From Heterodera schachtii (taxonomy: Eukaryota > Nematoda > Chromadorea > Rhabditida > Heteroderidae): DNA of 64,000 nt. Shown piece by piece: positions 36,440-50,883 of this stretch. Position 1 is the first letter of the stretch. Each line of letters starts with the position of its first letter. The notes under the pieces were generated by a model. It had not been told where the DNA came from. It saw only the letters and a list, made by a program, of their open reading frames with translations, and searched no databases. The stretch lies in assembly GCA_023374025.1 (NCBI GenBank), contig SIJG01000192.1:95327-159326 (forward strand), written 5' to 3'. Both the position numbers and the translations under genes were made by a program.

Positions 36440-39400
36440 ATTTATTAACTTTAAAATTTTATATTTAAATATTTTAATTAATTTTAGTGCCTGCATCAAA
36501 TATTTATTAGTTTCAAAAAAGTTTTATCATATTTTAAGTACTATATTAATTGTTTTTTTAATATTTAAGTTTAGTTTTTAAATTTTTAATTTAGTTGAAA
36601 TTAGTAATTTTTAATAAAGGTTAATGTTATTATTTTTGTTTAAAATTAAAAGTAGTTATTTTGGAATTAATTATAATTTTTTTGATAAATTACCTTGCTA
36701 GTTATTTCGTTTCATAAAAAATATAGTTTATATAAATTGATATATCATTTTAAGATACTCGTGTAAATAACAAAAAAACGATTTAGATAAATAATCCATA
36801 AATAATAAGAAGCTTTATAAAAAGTTGGCTTAAATTTTCAAAAAATATTTAGTGAAACCAGAATTTTCTTTTGCTGTTGTTTTTAAGTTAATATTATTTA
36901 AAAACATAAAAAAACAGAATATTTGTATGGTATATTTTGAAAATATTAATGAATCATTTTCAATAAGGTATCTTAAGTAAATTGTTTTTTAAATTAAATT
37001 ATTATACCCCTTTTATTCGCATTTTTCATGCTTTTGAATTTTCTATTTATCTTAAAAACATTAATATTTAATTTTTATATCTTTTTTTATGTAAGTGTTA
37101 GTTAGTACAATTGTTTGCATTTAATTTAATTTTTTTAATTAATTAGCATCTATTCATTTAGTTTTTGTTGTTTAAATTTAATTAACTCGTTCATCACCGC
37201 CCAGTTAAATAATCAGGTCTAGTGCATGTTCACATAGATTTGTGGCATCTCACGGTCGAAAATTTATAGTTTATTTCTTTTTGAAAAAAAAAAATTTAAA
37301 AATGATTAATTAACTTTTAAAAATAAAATTAATGAAAATGAACAACAAAAGAAAAATCAATAGAATTTTTTGTTCAACTTAAATTTCATCTCATCGAGAA
37401 GATATTGTTGAATTTTTTAAATGTTTTCCAATAATTGATAAATAATTTATTTGATTTTTATTGTACCTTTTAATTATTTATTTTTTACTAATTATTATAC
37501 TGTCAATATTGATTAATTATCGCTTTTTAATATCAAGTCTCGAAATTCTTTATTCAGTTTTTTTTTGTTCTTTTCCAAAATAATTTATAGCACCGAATAT
37601 TATTGATCAGATAATTTGTAATTAATTTGGTGAGCCAGACAGGATTCGAACAAAATTTGATATGAGAATTTTATAAATTAAGTTTATTTGTGAATATTTA
37701 TAATTTACCTCGGCTACCGTTGTCTTAATTTTTATGCTGCATAAAATTACTCACATAGCTTGAGTTGTAGCATAATTCAGATAAGACATTTTAAATTTTA
37801 GAAATATTACTTTTTACATTGTAAATTCATTGAACAAAAAACTTAAATATTCTTGCTTGCATTTTATTTGATAATGGTAGTTTTTATTTAAATGTCTTTT
37901 TAATCTTTATAATTTATAAAAATATATTGTACTATATATTTTGTTAAAAATTATTTATAATTTATCAACCTATAAATTTATATTTAAAATTAAAATGTTT
38001 TTCATTTTATTACAATTACTGGATAGTATATCAATTTAGCTCAATATTAAGAATTTCACAAATTATTTTTGGTATAATGCTTTAAGTTAAACATAAAAAT
38101 CATTATATATTTTCAATTTTTGATAAATAATTGTTATAAAATTCGCAAATGTGCTCTAATCGGGAATAGGTTTCAATGAGAAGGGCCGGACCAAAAAGGT
38201 CAAAATTACAATAAGAAGGTGCATTGCTCAAAATTTTATGTGAATAATTATTGGTTAATATTTCTTAAAAAAATTATTAATATTACGCCATTGAAATTCT
38301 TTCCAAAATTATGTAGAATAAACGGTTTTTCATATGACAAGTTAGCTGGTATTCTCCCCGCGCGATATTTTTTTAAAAATTTTAAATGTATTCAATAATT
38401 TAAATTTTTATGTACCGTCAATGAACTATGGCATTATGGTATAATTGTGTTGTTGTCTATTTTTTTTTAAATTTAATTTATTAAAAGTATTTTCTATTTG
38501 TAAATTTATAAGGTTTAAAAAATTTTATATCTAATGGAAAAAATAAAAACAAAAAACTTTTTTTATAATAATTATTTGTAATTAATTGGTTTTATTTTTA
38601 GTATATTGAGTTAGCTGTTTAGCAAGCCTTGTGATAATTCAATCAACGTTAAGCATTCTTCCCAATTGAAATTTTATTTTTTGGGTTATTTATCATTTCA
38701 TTCATATTCTTTTAACAGATAACTTTAATTTTTGTTTCTTTTAATTATTAATTAAGTATTTTAATTTTTGTTTTGTAAATTTTTTGTTATTGATTTTAAA
38801 AAATAAACTTACAAATGCAGTTTACAATAATAATAAAAAAAAAATTATGAAGGATCGTAGCAAAATCTAAATGATATTCCATGTCAACGCCATAAGTAGA
38901 TAGTTTAATAAAATGAAAATATTAAAAGAATGCTAAAAATTATAAATTATAATGATTTAAAAGTAAGAGATGACCCAATATCGGTACTAAACTACCTGTA
39001 ACCATCGTGGAAAGTTTTATTGTAATATGAAAGTTCAATGTATTATATTTTGTGCTAATAAACTTTAGTTTATTAAGCTAATGAGACATTAAATTGATAT
39101 TTAATTCTTATTTATTGTGAAAAATTAGTTCAATGATAATGACTACGATTTATGCGTTATATTTTTTTGTAATAATTAATAAATATTGGTATAATGTTTT
39201 AATAAAATAGAGAATTTATTCAAAAACATAATGGTAATCAAAATAGTTAAATGTTTTATTGTTATAAAATGAATTGTTAATCAAATCAAAAGAAGTAACT
39301 ATGACTTTAAATATTTTTATTTATTTCAATGATAATATATTTAATTCTTTTACACGTTTAATTAATCTCGGCATTTCTGGAAATCTGATAACTGTGTATG

Positions 39401-40440
39401 TGCAGCCATGTACAATCCCGATCATTAATTCAATTGTTTTATTCTTATTGTAAAGTTTTATCAAAATATTTTAAATAATCTAAATCTTCATTATTCTCTT
39501 CATTAAACATTTTTATTTATTCAAATTAAATGTCGGTTTAAAAAGTAAATTAAGTTTGTGGAAATTCTTCTAATTAAAAACTTTATATATTGAATAAAAA
39601 TTCGTGTGTCATTGAATTTTACGAAGTTAAAAAAGAAAAATTAATTACAAAAATTTATGGAATTTAATAATTTTTTAGATTTAACACTATTATAATCAAA
39701 GAATATTTTATCCAATTCGGTACAAAAAAAATACTCCGACTTTTCCGATCCACTCATTGACTTGCTTGATCTAAAATTTTCCAAAAGCATATTCCTGCGA
39801 ATGGCACAGGCTGAGACTAAATAATTTTGCAACTATTAACATAATCATAAGTCACGCATATTCAAATATACTCGCAGAAAATACAAATACCTATACTTGC
39901 TGAAATCTGTACAAAAGAGGAATACCGTAGTCTTTTTTCCTGGAAATTGAATGAAATTATCCTCAATGTATTTCAGAGCCACAACATTAGAATAAGAATA
40001 ATAAAGATAAAACTCATAAAAAGAATGAATTCTTGATTAATAATTTAATATTTATTAAAAGTAAATCAACATAATTAATTTCATTTTATCATGAGTGCAT
40101 TTAATTGATCTAAGAAGAATTCATTTGGAAAATCTTAATCACTCTTTTAAAAGCGTGGCGATATAAAAAAAATGCAAATAAGATATTCACAAGAAATATA
40201 AAATACCTTATTAAAACTTTTGAACAAATTCATAAAGTTAATGCATGAATAAATATTTGATAAACTATTCCTAATGCTTTGTCCACAAACGTTAATCACC
40301 AAAACGGAATTCATTGATTTGTATGGAATACTTTTTACTGTTAAATATACTTATTAAAGAATTACTATGTTTATAAATATTTACATAAATTTCTTATTTT
40401 TTGCATAATTATAGTAATATAATCATCTTATGCAAATTAA
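36440..40440. repeat. Diverged segmental duplication, copy 2
   Basis: Counterpart of 23550-26420. It contains extra segments absent from copy 1, notably 38170-38410 and 38960-39070. The part 39395-40300 also matches 14560-15060 in inverse orientation. Short open frames such as 39641-39832 (minus) are unsupported. Confidence 0.65.
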
Positions 40441-43400
40441 ACCTTGATTAAAAATAATTACAACATTACAAAAGAAACGAAATTTATAAAACCTAAAACA
40501 TTTAATTAAATAATAGATTGTAATCTTTTTTATTAAAAATTTGATATATTTGAAATTTATTATGTAAGAAAAATAAGGCGTGCCGTGAAAATAAATAAAT
40601 AACAAACAGATAAGTATAAATATTTTTTTGATTAACTTCTTGTTTGATTTAAATTAAGCAATGGGCAATGCTGGACAACAATATGTAATCGTCAACTAGA
40701 AGCTAAAGTTAAAAAAATGTTTTAAAACATTATTTTACAAATTACAATCAACAATGAAAATATTTAAAAATGATGGAAAACCACAAATTCCACTTCGCAT
40801 AAAAGTGAAAAAATTTCCAAAAAAATAAAAAATTTTAAAATCCTTAATAATTACTGAGAATATATAAGTTGAATATTAATTTACAAACAAAATAACACAA
40901 ATAAAAATTAATTTAAAAATTAAAGATTTTCAATAGATATCAAAATCGCATGACAAATAGAAAAAGGTTTTGACAGTTGAAAATTTTTTCATTTCAACTT
41001 AATTAATTAATGTAAATTAGTCTCTAATTTAAATGTAAAAAAAAAGATCCTGATCTATTAATATCATGGATATAAAAGAGAGAACTAAAATGTTTGGCTT
41101 ATTTCGAAAAAACGAAAAAAATACCCCTATTTCTTGAAATTTAAAACATTAATAAATTATTTCTGCGAATAAAAAAATATATATTTATTTCTTTTTTTGT
41201 ATATTTATTAATTTATTTTTACTGACTAAAATATTCGTAATTGAATATAATAACAAAAATATTCGAATAATCAAAAATTTACAAAAATTAATTTCATGAT
41301 TATTTTTCAATTTAAAAACAAATTATGTAAAATGAAAGTACAAAACCAGATTATTCAATAAATTAATAATTAAAATCGACTTTATGAATTATAAACAAAC
41401 GATTAAAAACCAATGTGTTTATGAAAATATAAAGACTCATTATTTTAATTCATTATACTTTTAACAAACTTCTACATAATTAATTTTCTAAATATATCTA
41501 CCGTTTAAACTCACTTTATCATTTACTGAATCAAAATAATGAAGATTTTATTCTTAATGTAAATAATAATGACTGTTAAAGTGATTATTTCTAATTATGC
41601 TGCAAAATGAGGAATCTGCATAATTATAACAGCTATTATGGTAAAAGAGCATTATTATTTCTGAAGAATATTTATATAATTGAATAAACCTAAAAATGTA
41701 TAATATTTAAATAAATATATATAAATAAATTTAGCTTGAAGAACAATTAAAAATTTCTTCGTACGTAAAAACGAAAACTTGGAAACTGACTCCGAATTGT
41801 CAACGCGATATTTAAAAAAATGTTTGGCTTATTTCGAATAATGACAAAAAAAATATTCTTATTGCTTTTTAAAACATCAATAAATCTTTTAAGCGAATAA
41901 AAATTATATGTTTCATTTTTCGCTATATTTATCGATTTTTAAATTTTATTTTTAAGTTATATATTAATTTAAAAAATGAAGTAATATTTTTTAATCAACA
42001 TATTCCATTAAAAATTCAATCATTTGAAATTAAATGGATTCAACAAAAAAATAAATAAATTAAGCTTGTTATTTAGCTTTAGAAAAATAGGAATTTTTTT
42101 TATATAAACCAGAATGTATAGTAATAATAAACATAATTTTAATTTATTAAAAAAATAAAAATAAATGCTGTAAACCTTAATTTAAAAAATAAAATGTTTA
42201 AGTTCATTTAAATATTCATTGTCAAAAAATATTAATTTTTATGATATATCTCAAACTATCTAAGAATAAAAAAATCAAATAAAATGAAAAAAAATACGCA
42301 AGTACTATGATAGTTTTGGAGACTACAAGTCGAGTATTATATTTATTAGAAATATTTTAAATAATTAATAAAAAATATACTCAATATTCTGATTTGCAAA
42401 ATACAAATATCGATTCAATGAAACTGAATTATTAAAAATTAAGATTGAATTAAAAGGCAGTAGAAAAGTCGGAAATAAAATTGTGCCGAGCTACCATGAA
42501 ACTAAATTATTTAAATCAAAAATATGCATTCTTTATTTTTATTTTTTTTTTACAATTAATAAAAATAAATAATTACTTAACGTATGAAATAAGTTTAAAC
42601 AATTTAAATCAAATGAATAAAAAAGTAATTAAATGACAATAAGTAATAAAAACCAATATTTATACAATAATAAAAAACATTTATACTAACATATAATTTT
42701 ATTACATTAAATTGAGAAAGATAAAAAAAAAAGGTTTAAAATACATATATTATATTCATAAATCCAATGTAAAATGTCAGCCAACCAAATCAAAATCAAA
42801 GGAACAAAAAGGCCAAGAATAATTAAACATTTAAACAAAAAACACTGCGAAGAATAATCAGGTAAAAAATTATAAATTGAGAAAGTAATTATGGTTGTAG
42901 AAGAAATGCTTATATATTAATAAACGTAATTTAAAAAAATATAATTGTAAAATTATAAATAAAATGAAATAAATTAAATTCAACATAATTATACATTTCT
43001 ACAATTAGCAAAAATAATTGACCATTTGGATAGGTCAGCAGTACATAATGGTTTAATATTAAATAAAAAATAAACGAGAAATAACAAAAAACAATATAAA
43101 ATTTAAATAAAAATTAAAAACAACTAAAAAAGTACTAACTGAATACACTTTAATAAATTAAAGAAAGAAATCAAATTAAAACAATATAAAATCTCAGCAA
43201 CTATAAGAAATTTAATAAAAATCACAATATTAATTAATCAACCATTTGATTAAAATTCAACATTTCAGTGACAATGAAACTTTACATATTTTTTCTAATC
43301 AGAACTATTAATTTGTTGTTAAACTGCTTAACAAATTTCTTGCGAAAGTGCAAGCGAAAATCTTATTGAATATTTGCAATTTTGTAAAATAGCAAAATTC

Positions 43401-43734
43401 AACATTATAAAAATTAAATTTAATTAGAATAAAAGATTAATTAGCAATATATAAAATTCAATTAAAATTTTTCAATATTTGAAATGGAAAATAAAGAATT
43501 AGCGGAAGATAAAAAAGCCGCATAAAATTACCCGTTTTTGCAAGAGTACACGCGGCTCTCACGGGTTAAATATGTAGGATGATTTTGTTATAATCGTTGA
43601 CTTATATTAAAAATAAATAATTAAATAAATAATTAAAAATGAAATAAAAAGAACAAAAAATAACTAATACTCTAAATTTCAATTTTGTTATATAAGTTTT
43701 ATATAATTCATTGTTTGTTTAGCTCATTGCTTGG
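40441..43734. other. AT-rich DNA, no gene seen
   Basis: Extremely AT-rich, with stops in every frame. About 40580-40990 has a diverged copy at 44935-45345. Confidence 0.6.
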
Positions 43735-44930
43735 CTACCCGACATTTGAGGACTTGACATTTGAGGACCCGACATTTGAGGATTTGACATTTGAGGACCC
43801 GACATTTGAGGACACGACTTTTGAGGACCCGACTTTTGCGGATATTCCCGACATTTGAGGACCCGACTTTTGAGGACCCGACATTTGAGGATATACACAA
43901 TTTCAAAAAAAAAGTGAAATTAATTCAGAGAAAAAGCCTTTCCCAAGGGCCAACGGGTGCAATGTGTCAAAAAGCATTAAGGACAACCGAATAATTTAAA
44001 TATTTTGACAGCATAAATAATGAATTGAAAATAATTTTGGAGATTAACAGCCTTTTTCTTTCTTAATGATTTACACGTCATCCTAATATTCAATTTGCTC
44101 AGACTAATAGAAATTGAACACGATATAAATTATACCAGCTGGGAAGCTCCTGTCAATCTTTGATCATTTTGGATCGCATTTAACACAAAAAGTTTGTAAA
44201 TTAAAATCTATTTAAAGATATATGAACTTTTTTGCCTTTCCCCACAAAAAATGTCATTCATTAGTGGTGTGAAAATCTTTCACTCCAAAAAGTTGAAAGC
44301 GAAATCAAGCCCCGCTGGAAACTGGAAGTCGTCATAAATCGAAAATTTTTGAAAAAATAAAAATATAATAAAATGTTAATAGTTCATTGATTTTCATGAA
44401 ATTATTCTAATGCAATTTGTTAACAGATTTTGAGCAAATTTTTTCAAGAAAATATGCATTTTTAGGTCGGGCGGTTTTTATTTTTTATAAGTAGCCCTAA
44501 ATAAAAATGTTCTGAGAAAATATTTTGGGCTTCTCTCGCCATAACTAACGCATAGAAAATATGATTTAAAATTCCGGGCTCTGTTCTATGAACAAATCTT
44601 GTCTCTGTATGTTTTTTTCCTTTCTCGAATACTATCCCCTGAGTTGGTTTAACTCATTCAATCCGCTTTCCTTTCTTCCTTCATGAATTACCAAAACACA
44701 AGTACTACTTAATTAAGTAGTTAATCTTAAATTGTTTTTGAATATGAAACTTTCCAAAATAATCAAAGATTTATAAGGGCTTACCAGCATTAGGTACAAG
44801 TTTATAATTTGCTTCCCTGGCCCTCGGGAAAGGCTTTTTCTCTTTTTTATAATGATATAAATAAAATTTTCATTTATTTTTTTTTGAAATTGTATATATC
44901 CTCAAATGTCGGGTCCTCAAAATAATGCAT
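43735..44930. mobile_element. ~1.2-kb foldback element with 15-bp subrepeats
   Basis: The left end has about ten copies of GACCCGACATTTGAG (43740-43890), followed by ATATACACAATTTC and GAGAAAAAGCCTTTCCC. The right end repeats these words inverted (GGGAAAGGCTTTTTCTC at about 44827, GAAATTGTATATATCCTCAA at about 44885). Interior about 840 bp, with no transposase. The flanking AT-rich DNA continues a duplicated segment, consistent with an insertion. Confidence 0.7.
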
Positions 44931-44934
44931 ATCC

Positions 44935-45755
44935 GTGAAAATAAATAAATAACACATAAGAATAAATATTTTTTGACTAAAAATCATTGATTAATTTGAT
45001 TAATGGCATAAATCAACAATGTCAACTATGAGGCTTGAATTAAAAATAATGTTTTTAAATATTATTATTTAAATTACAATCAAAAATTAAAATATTTAAA
45101 ACCCTTGAATTACACTTCGCATAAAAATGAAAAAAATTTACTAAAAAGTAAGAACTTTAAAACCTTTTTTAATAAACCCAAAAATATAGTATTAATTTAC
45201 AAAAAATGATAACCTAAATAAATATTAATTTAAAAATTAAAGATTTTCAATAAATATGAAAATCGTATGACAAACATAAAAAAGTATTTACAGTTAAAAA
45301 ATTTTTCATAAAATAATCTGATTGGAAAAGACAGTTAATGGACTGCCAAGAGAATTTCAACTGAAGAAGTTGCAGACGAAAAAACAAAAGATTAAAAAGT
45401 AATAAAAAAATTATTTGAAAGAGACGACAATGAAAAAATCTGATTTTTTTAAACAATGCCTTAAACAAAAAGTTAGAAAATTTTTAGATCCTTGACATTT
45501 GTGTGAAAACAAAAACAAAATTTTTTTATGCCTTTTACACATTTTTCATGACTATGCATATTTTAAAATTTTCGTGCCAAAAAGTCCGGTCCCTACTTTA
45601 TGAATAAATTCTCATCTATGAAATTTTTTTATATAAAATTGCTTAAAGATGATATTAAAAAGTAATTACCATGATAAACATTAAAAGAAATACAGCCAGA
45701 CACCAACGAAAACAATTCGTGCTATGATAACGTGAAGAAATTGCATTAGAAAGTA
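44935..45755. other. AT-rich flank of the Polinton, no gene seen
   Basis: 44935-45345 is a diverged copy of 40580-40990. The rest is unique AT-rich DNA up to the Polinton terminus. Confidence 0.55.
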
Positions 45756-45813
45756 AGTAGTTACTCACCAGGATTTTGGGGGTTGTTTTTCAGCCCCGCC
45801 ATTTCAGTCCCAG
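45756..45813 (+). repeat. Polinton left terminal inverted repeat
   Basis: 58 bp beginning AGTAGTTACTCACC and including ATTTTGGGGGT and TTTCAGTCCCAG. It pairs with 63562-63619, roughly three quarters identical by eye. Inside it, the CAGTCCCAG / CAGTACCAG motif recurs. Confidence 0.8.
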
Positions 45814-45925
45814 TGGAAAGGGACATTTCAGTACCAGATTTAAGCCTTTAAAAAACACCTATAATAAATATATCCAATCCCAGAGGAGGTAAATAATTGA
45901 AAAAAACATCTGTAGGGGTTAATAA

Positions 45926-46220
45926 AACCCAAAACAAATCCTATTGAATAAGGGAAAGGGCGTTAGCTGTAGTGCCCTTTCGGGAAGGGAAGAGACACCA
46001 GGCCATCTGAGCGCTCGCGTGTGCCATTTGAGTGCCCACAGGGGCCATTTGAGCGTACGCAGGGAAAATAAATCAAAATTATTATAACCCAAAACCAAAT
46101 CCTATTGGAGAAGGGAAAGGTGTCAGCTGTTGTGCCCTTTAGGGAAGGGAGGGGACGCCAGGCCATCTGAGAGCTCGCAAGTGCCATTTAAGCGCCCGCA
46201 GGGGCCATTTCAGCGCACGC
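45926..46220. repeat. Two tandem copies of a 160-bp subterminal repeat
   Basis: AACCCAAAAC at 45926 and 46086 starts two imperfect copies that include AGGCCATCTGAGCGCTCGC and GGGGCCATTTGAGCG. They lie between the left terminus and the polymerase promoter and may be regulatory or replication sequences. Confidence 0.75.
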
Positions 46221-46361
46221 TGGTGACAATGAAAGCACCAGCTGTTGGTCAGAGCGCAACTCAAAGGCTACTGAAACAGCCGTAGCATGAAATTTTAGTT
46301 GGCAGTGTGCCAACTGGACATAGAGCTTGACCAAAGCTCAAGCTCCGCCCACTTTTGAGAG

Positions 46362-46370
46362 TATAAATAG
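46362..46370 (+). promoter_or_regulatory. TATA box of the polymerase gene
   Basis: TATAAATAG matches the eukaryotic TATA-box consensus, in a GC-richer context, 286 nt before the polymerase ATG. Transcription would begin near 46392-46400, leaving a leader of about 250 nt. It differs from the GTATTTAA motif in front of the other element genes. Confidence 0.6.
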
Positions 46371-46647
46371 CCCAACATTCCCAGCGAAAAGCCCATTTCT
46401 TCCATTCATTTACAATTCTGCAGCGCACAGCTCCTCTTTTCAACGAAAAAGCCTCACCAGCGCTCTACTCTACTAACTCAAAAGCTTCTTCCAGTGTCCA
46501 GTTCCTCTTTCCTCACAGTTGTTTACATTTTTGACAACTATCATATTCATTTAATAAACTAATAACACTATTTAAATATAAATTTGTTCACTTTAATTTA
46601 CAATTGACTATTTTTTACAAATCTTATAAATCATACCTAATATCATA

Positions 46648-49600
46648 ATGAAGCGATCTTCAAACACCCAAGCTTCTTCCTCGTTCAAAAAATCTCAAAC
46701 TAATAAATGCATTCGTAAAATTGACCAATTTACTTCCAAAAGTATCAAACATCATTTCATCCGCTCCAAATCAAAATTTGTTATTGATGAAATTGACAAG
46801 TGTGCTGACCCCGCTGCGGAGCTCCGTTCATGCGTGCACAAGGCGGTTGAGGATGCTATTCATGATGCACAAAACACTATTGGAGGAGCAAATAAGGTAG
46901 GTGTCATAATTTCCTCGCAACTTTTAGACCAGGGAGACATAATACATCCAATAACACCAATTACGTCAAACCTCGTCGACGCAGTGTTCAATCAGTTTTG
47001 TAAAGTGGAGCAGAGCAAGGCCAAATACGTCAACTTATATGGTGCTCCCTTTATAATTACCGTCACTGTCCTGAACACCGATGGTCTACCCCGCCGACGA
47101 ACGACCAAAGGAAGTGCCCCTCCAATTCACTCTTCCCGATCCCACATCTTTAAAATTAACAATAACGACAACTATTGCCTATTTTATGCCCTGGAATTAA
47201 TGCGACTATATTCATTGTATAAACGTGGAATTATTACGCGTGACAAATGGAGATGGATTAGCAACAACCAAACGACAGCTCTGCGACAAAAAGTTCAACT
47301 TTTACTCCGTGATGCTGGGATTCCGACAACGGAAACAGAATACGATGCCGAGATTTACATCCATCAAGTGCAGGGATTGTGGAGCACCAAATATCCCGGT
47401 GATTATTATTTTTAAATGTCTAGTTATTTCTATTTATTTTATATAAATTAAATAATTTTTCTTTTACCACAGGACAATATAAAATTTTCATTTTCAACGA
47501 TTACCAATCCCGACCCATCACAAAATCAGACGTCACTGAATACCAATTCCCTATTCTACTCTACCATCACGACAAACATTTCGATGGCATCAAAACACTT
47601 TCCAAATTCTTCAACAAAAAATATTACTGCCTCACTTGCGAAAGAGTTTACAGCCATAAACCACAACATTCAATGAACTGCACATCACTCTGTCATGGTT
47701 GCCGGGAGGTGGGCGTCGACTACCCCTGTGAAGCACAACAAGGCTACTTCAAAAAATGTTTGCACTGCAACAATAATTTCTACAACAAAGAATGCTATGA
47801 ACGTCACCTTCACAAGGACTTATGCACCAAATTTCAGCGCTGCGAAGAGTGTGGGGTAATTTATAACCTTAAGGTTCACGGGAATGTAGGCCACCAATGC
47901 GGAGAAAAATTTTGTCGTCTATGTAAGCAGTTTCACGTAAAAGAAGAAGATGGTGAGAACCCCTGCAAAAGCTGCTTCATACAACCCTTAAAACTACACA
48001 AAATAAAACCATACCGCATCATTGCATACGACTTTGAAGCTACACAGGACAAGAAAGTGGGGAACCGTTTCGAACACGAGGTCAACTTTGCAGCGGCTAC
48101 CATCATCTGCACTGAATGCATCAACAACGGAGAATGGAAAAATTCACTACACGGAAAAAAATGTTCAATTTGCGGTCCACACCGCGCAATCAGTTTCTCA
48201 CCTTTTGACTACACGGAGACAACAGTTGACCAAAAAATCATCACTCAAAATCCACTACGTGATTTTGTTGGATGGCTACTCTTCGATCACAACAAAAAGT
48301 ACTCAACAGTAGCCTTTGCACACTTTGGGGGCCGTTACGACATGACGATGATCATCAAGGAGGTTTTAGCGCAAGGTATAAACTTAATTTTAAATTTAAA
48401 TTAATTATTTTTTAAATAAAGGTATTCACAATCCTGAAATCATCAAGCAAGGGAATCGTCTCTACGAGCTGAAAATCAAAGACAATGAACACTGCCCACT
48501 CACAATTCTACACGACAGCTACAACTTAATGCCCATCAAATTATCAGGCCTCATAAAATCCTTTGGTCTCAAAATTCAAGTTAGTTTTTTTATCAATTCT
48601 TGTTTTAATTATTTTACAAATTTACTTTTTAGGACAAACAACATTTTCCCCACATGTTCAACAAATTGTCAAACTACGACAACGTCCTCCCGCACCTACC
48701 ACCTCGTGAGGACTACTGCCCTAACCAGATGAAAAAACCTGACCTGCAAAATTTTGACGACTGGTACAATAATAACCTGCACCAAAAATTTGACCTCAAA
48801 GAAAAGCTCCCCGAATACTGCTGCAATGACGTCCATATCCTCACCCACGCCCTCGTCGAATTACGCCGAGAATTCAAACAACTTACACAACGGAACGGAA
48901 AACACGGGGGAATCGACATTCTTTGGCAGGCCATGACCATCGCGAGCGCCTGCGTCAAAAATTATGCACTCAACCATTTGAAGCCGAACTCACTCGCCAT
49001 CGTCCCTGAAAAAGGCTACACTCCTCAGCAGAACCAAAGTGCACTGGCCATCAAATACCTCGACTGGTACTCCCACATTAATAACATCAACATCCAAACG
49101 GCACACTCCCATTATGGTGAATACATCTTTAAACGTGAAGGACAGGTTTACCAAGTGGACGGCTACATCAAAGGGGAAAATGGGAGGCGGGACAAAATAA
49201 TTGAAGTGAATGGTTGTTTATGGCACGGTTGCGAGGAGTGTTTTGAGGACATGGATGAAGAGACGAGGATGCCGAACGGAAAGACGCTAGGGCAACTAAG
49301 AGAGAGGGAAGTGAGGAAACATGATATACTGAGCCGCTACGTTGACTTGGAGGTGATCTGGGAGCACGAAATAAATGAGCAACTAAAGAAGTACAAGCAG
49401 ATGAGGGAGTTTTTCGACGACTGGAAGGACCGCTCACCAATCAAAATCAGAGAAGCTTTTCACGGAAGACGCACTGGACCGATGAAGTTACTCCACACAG
49501 CGAAACCGGGACAAAAAATCAGTTACAAGGACTTCACCAGCCTCTACCCGTGGACCAATTTCTCAACAGACTACCCACTCGGTCATCCAAAAATCATTAG

Positions 49601-50883
49601 TTTTCCAGTGAATGAGCAGACTGTCAACTGGCGTTCTCCATCCGACAATCCCTACAAAGGACTTCTCAAAGTGCTGCTTCTACCTCCAAACAACAACATC
49701 AAGGTCACAGTTATGCCAATCAAATTTGATGAGCGCCTTCTCTTTCCTCTCTGTGAGAAGTGCGCCAAACAAATCACCGCAAAATATCCCAATGGCCTCA
49801 AAGACAATGACTACTCCTGCCCACACTTCAACCCCAACGACCGCGCCTTTGTGTCAACCTGCACCCATCTTGAATTAAATGTAGCATTGGAAGCCGGTTA
49901 CACCGTCCGCAAACTTTTTCATGTCCTCCAATACGACCAATGGAGTAACAATGTTTTCAAGTCCTATGTGAGCGAAATGATGGCCCTGAAGATCCACGCT
50001 ACTGGATTCCCATCATGGTGCGAGAGCGAGGAGCAGAAGAGTGAATACATCGAAGAGTGCTGGTGGAAATTTGCAATTAAACTCGACAAAGAAAAGATGA
50101 AGTCAGAGCCTGGGAAGCGTTACATCGCCAAGCTTTGCCTCAACTCACTCTGGGGCCGCTTCTCCATGCGGAACCTCCTCTCAAAAGCAATAATTGACAA
50201 CGACGAAAGCCTAATTCATCAGTATACAGAAGACAAAAAGATTGAGCTGATCGACTTGGAAATGATGGACGAAGACAACGACGTGTATATGCTCACCTAC
50301 AAGCCAAAGGAGGAGTTTGTCGACGAAAATAAGTACTCCAATGTAGTAATCTCCCTCTTCACAACATCAATGGCGCGACTCTACCTCTACGAAGCTCTGA
50401 AAAAAGTGACCGACACCCCCGGATGCGAAATTCTCTACTTTGACACGGACAGCATCATCTACGTTCACCCCGAGGACAACGACCCACTTCCCACAGGAAA
50501 AGGACACCTCGGTGAGCTGACTGACGAAAAACCGGACCACAACATTTTGGAATTCATCAGTGCTGGATGCAAAAACTACGGGCTGAAACTTCAACGGAAA
50601 GACAATGGTGGAATTGAGTACGACTTGAAAATAAGGCGGGTTCACTCTCGACGAACAGACTGTACAAAAAATACACTACGACACAGTAAAAGACCAAATT
50701 TTGCGTTATGGTTCCGATGACCCCGCTGACCCCATAATTGTTACATATCCCCATTTTATTCGCCCTAATCTTATCCAAGGCAAAGTGTTTACCCATTCCC
50801 TCACAAAGCATTATCAACCCATATTCACTAAAGGTATTATTAATGATTCATTCAAAGTTCTCGAATTTGGTTATCGCAAATAA
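46648..50883 (+). CDS. Protein-primed family B DNA polymerase (Polinton pPolB)
   Basis: Replicates the linear element DNA. Four exons are inferred: 46648-47398, 47473-48375, 48422-48579 and 48633-50883, with GT..AG introns of 74, 46 and 53 nt that keep the frame. Exon 1 and the start of exon 2 give the Polinton N-terminal region and a cysteine-rich zinc-binding stretch (47640-47990). The exonuclease motifs are YDFEATQ (48024), FAHFGGRYD (48313) and YCCNDVH (48817). The polymerase motifs are KDFTSLYP (A, 49527), KLCLNSLWGR (B, 50130) and YFDTDS (C, 50436). All catalytic acidic residues are present. Near 50637, after the palm, one extra base shifts the frame; coding continues in the next frame to the stop at 50881-50883. 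Total about 1350 codons. The frameshift may be real decay or a sequencing error. Confidence 0.93.
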
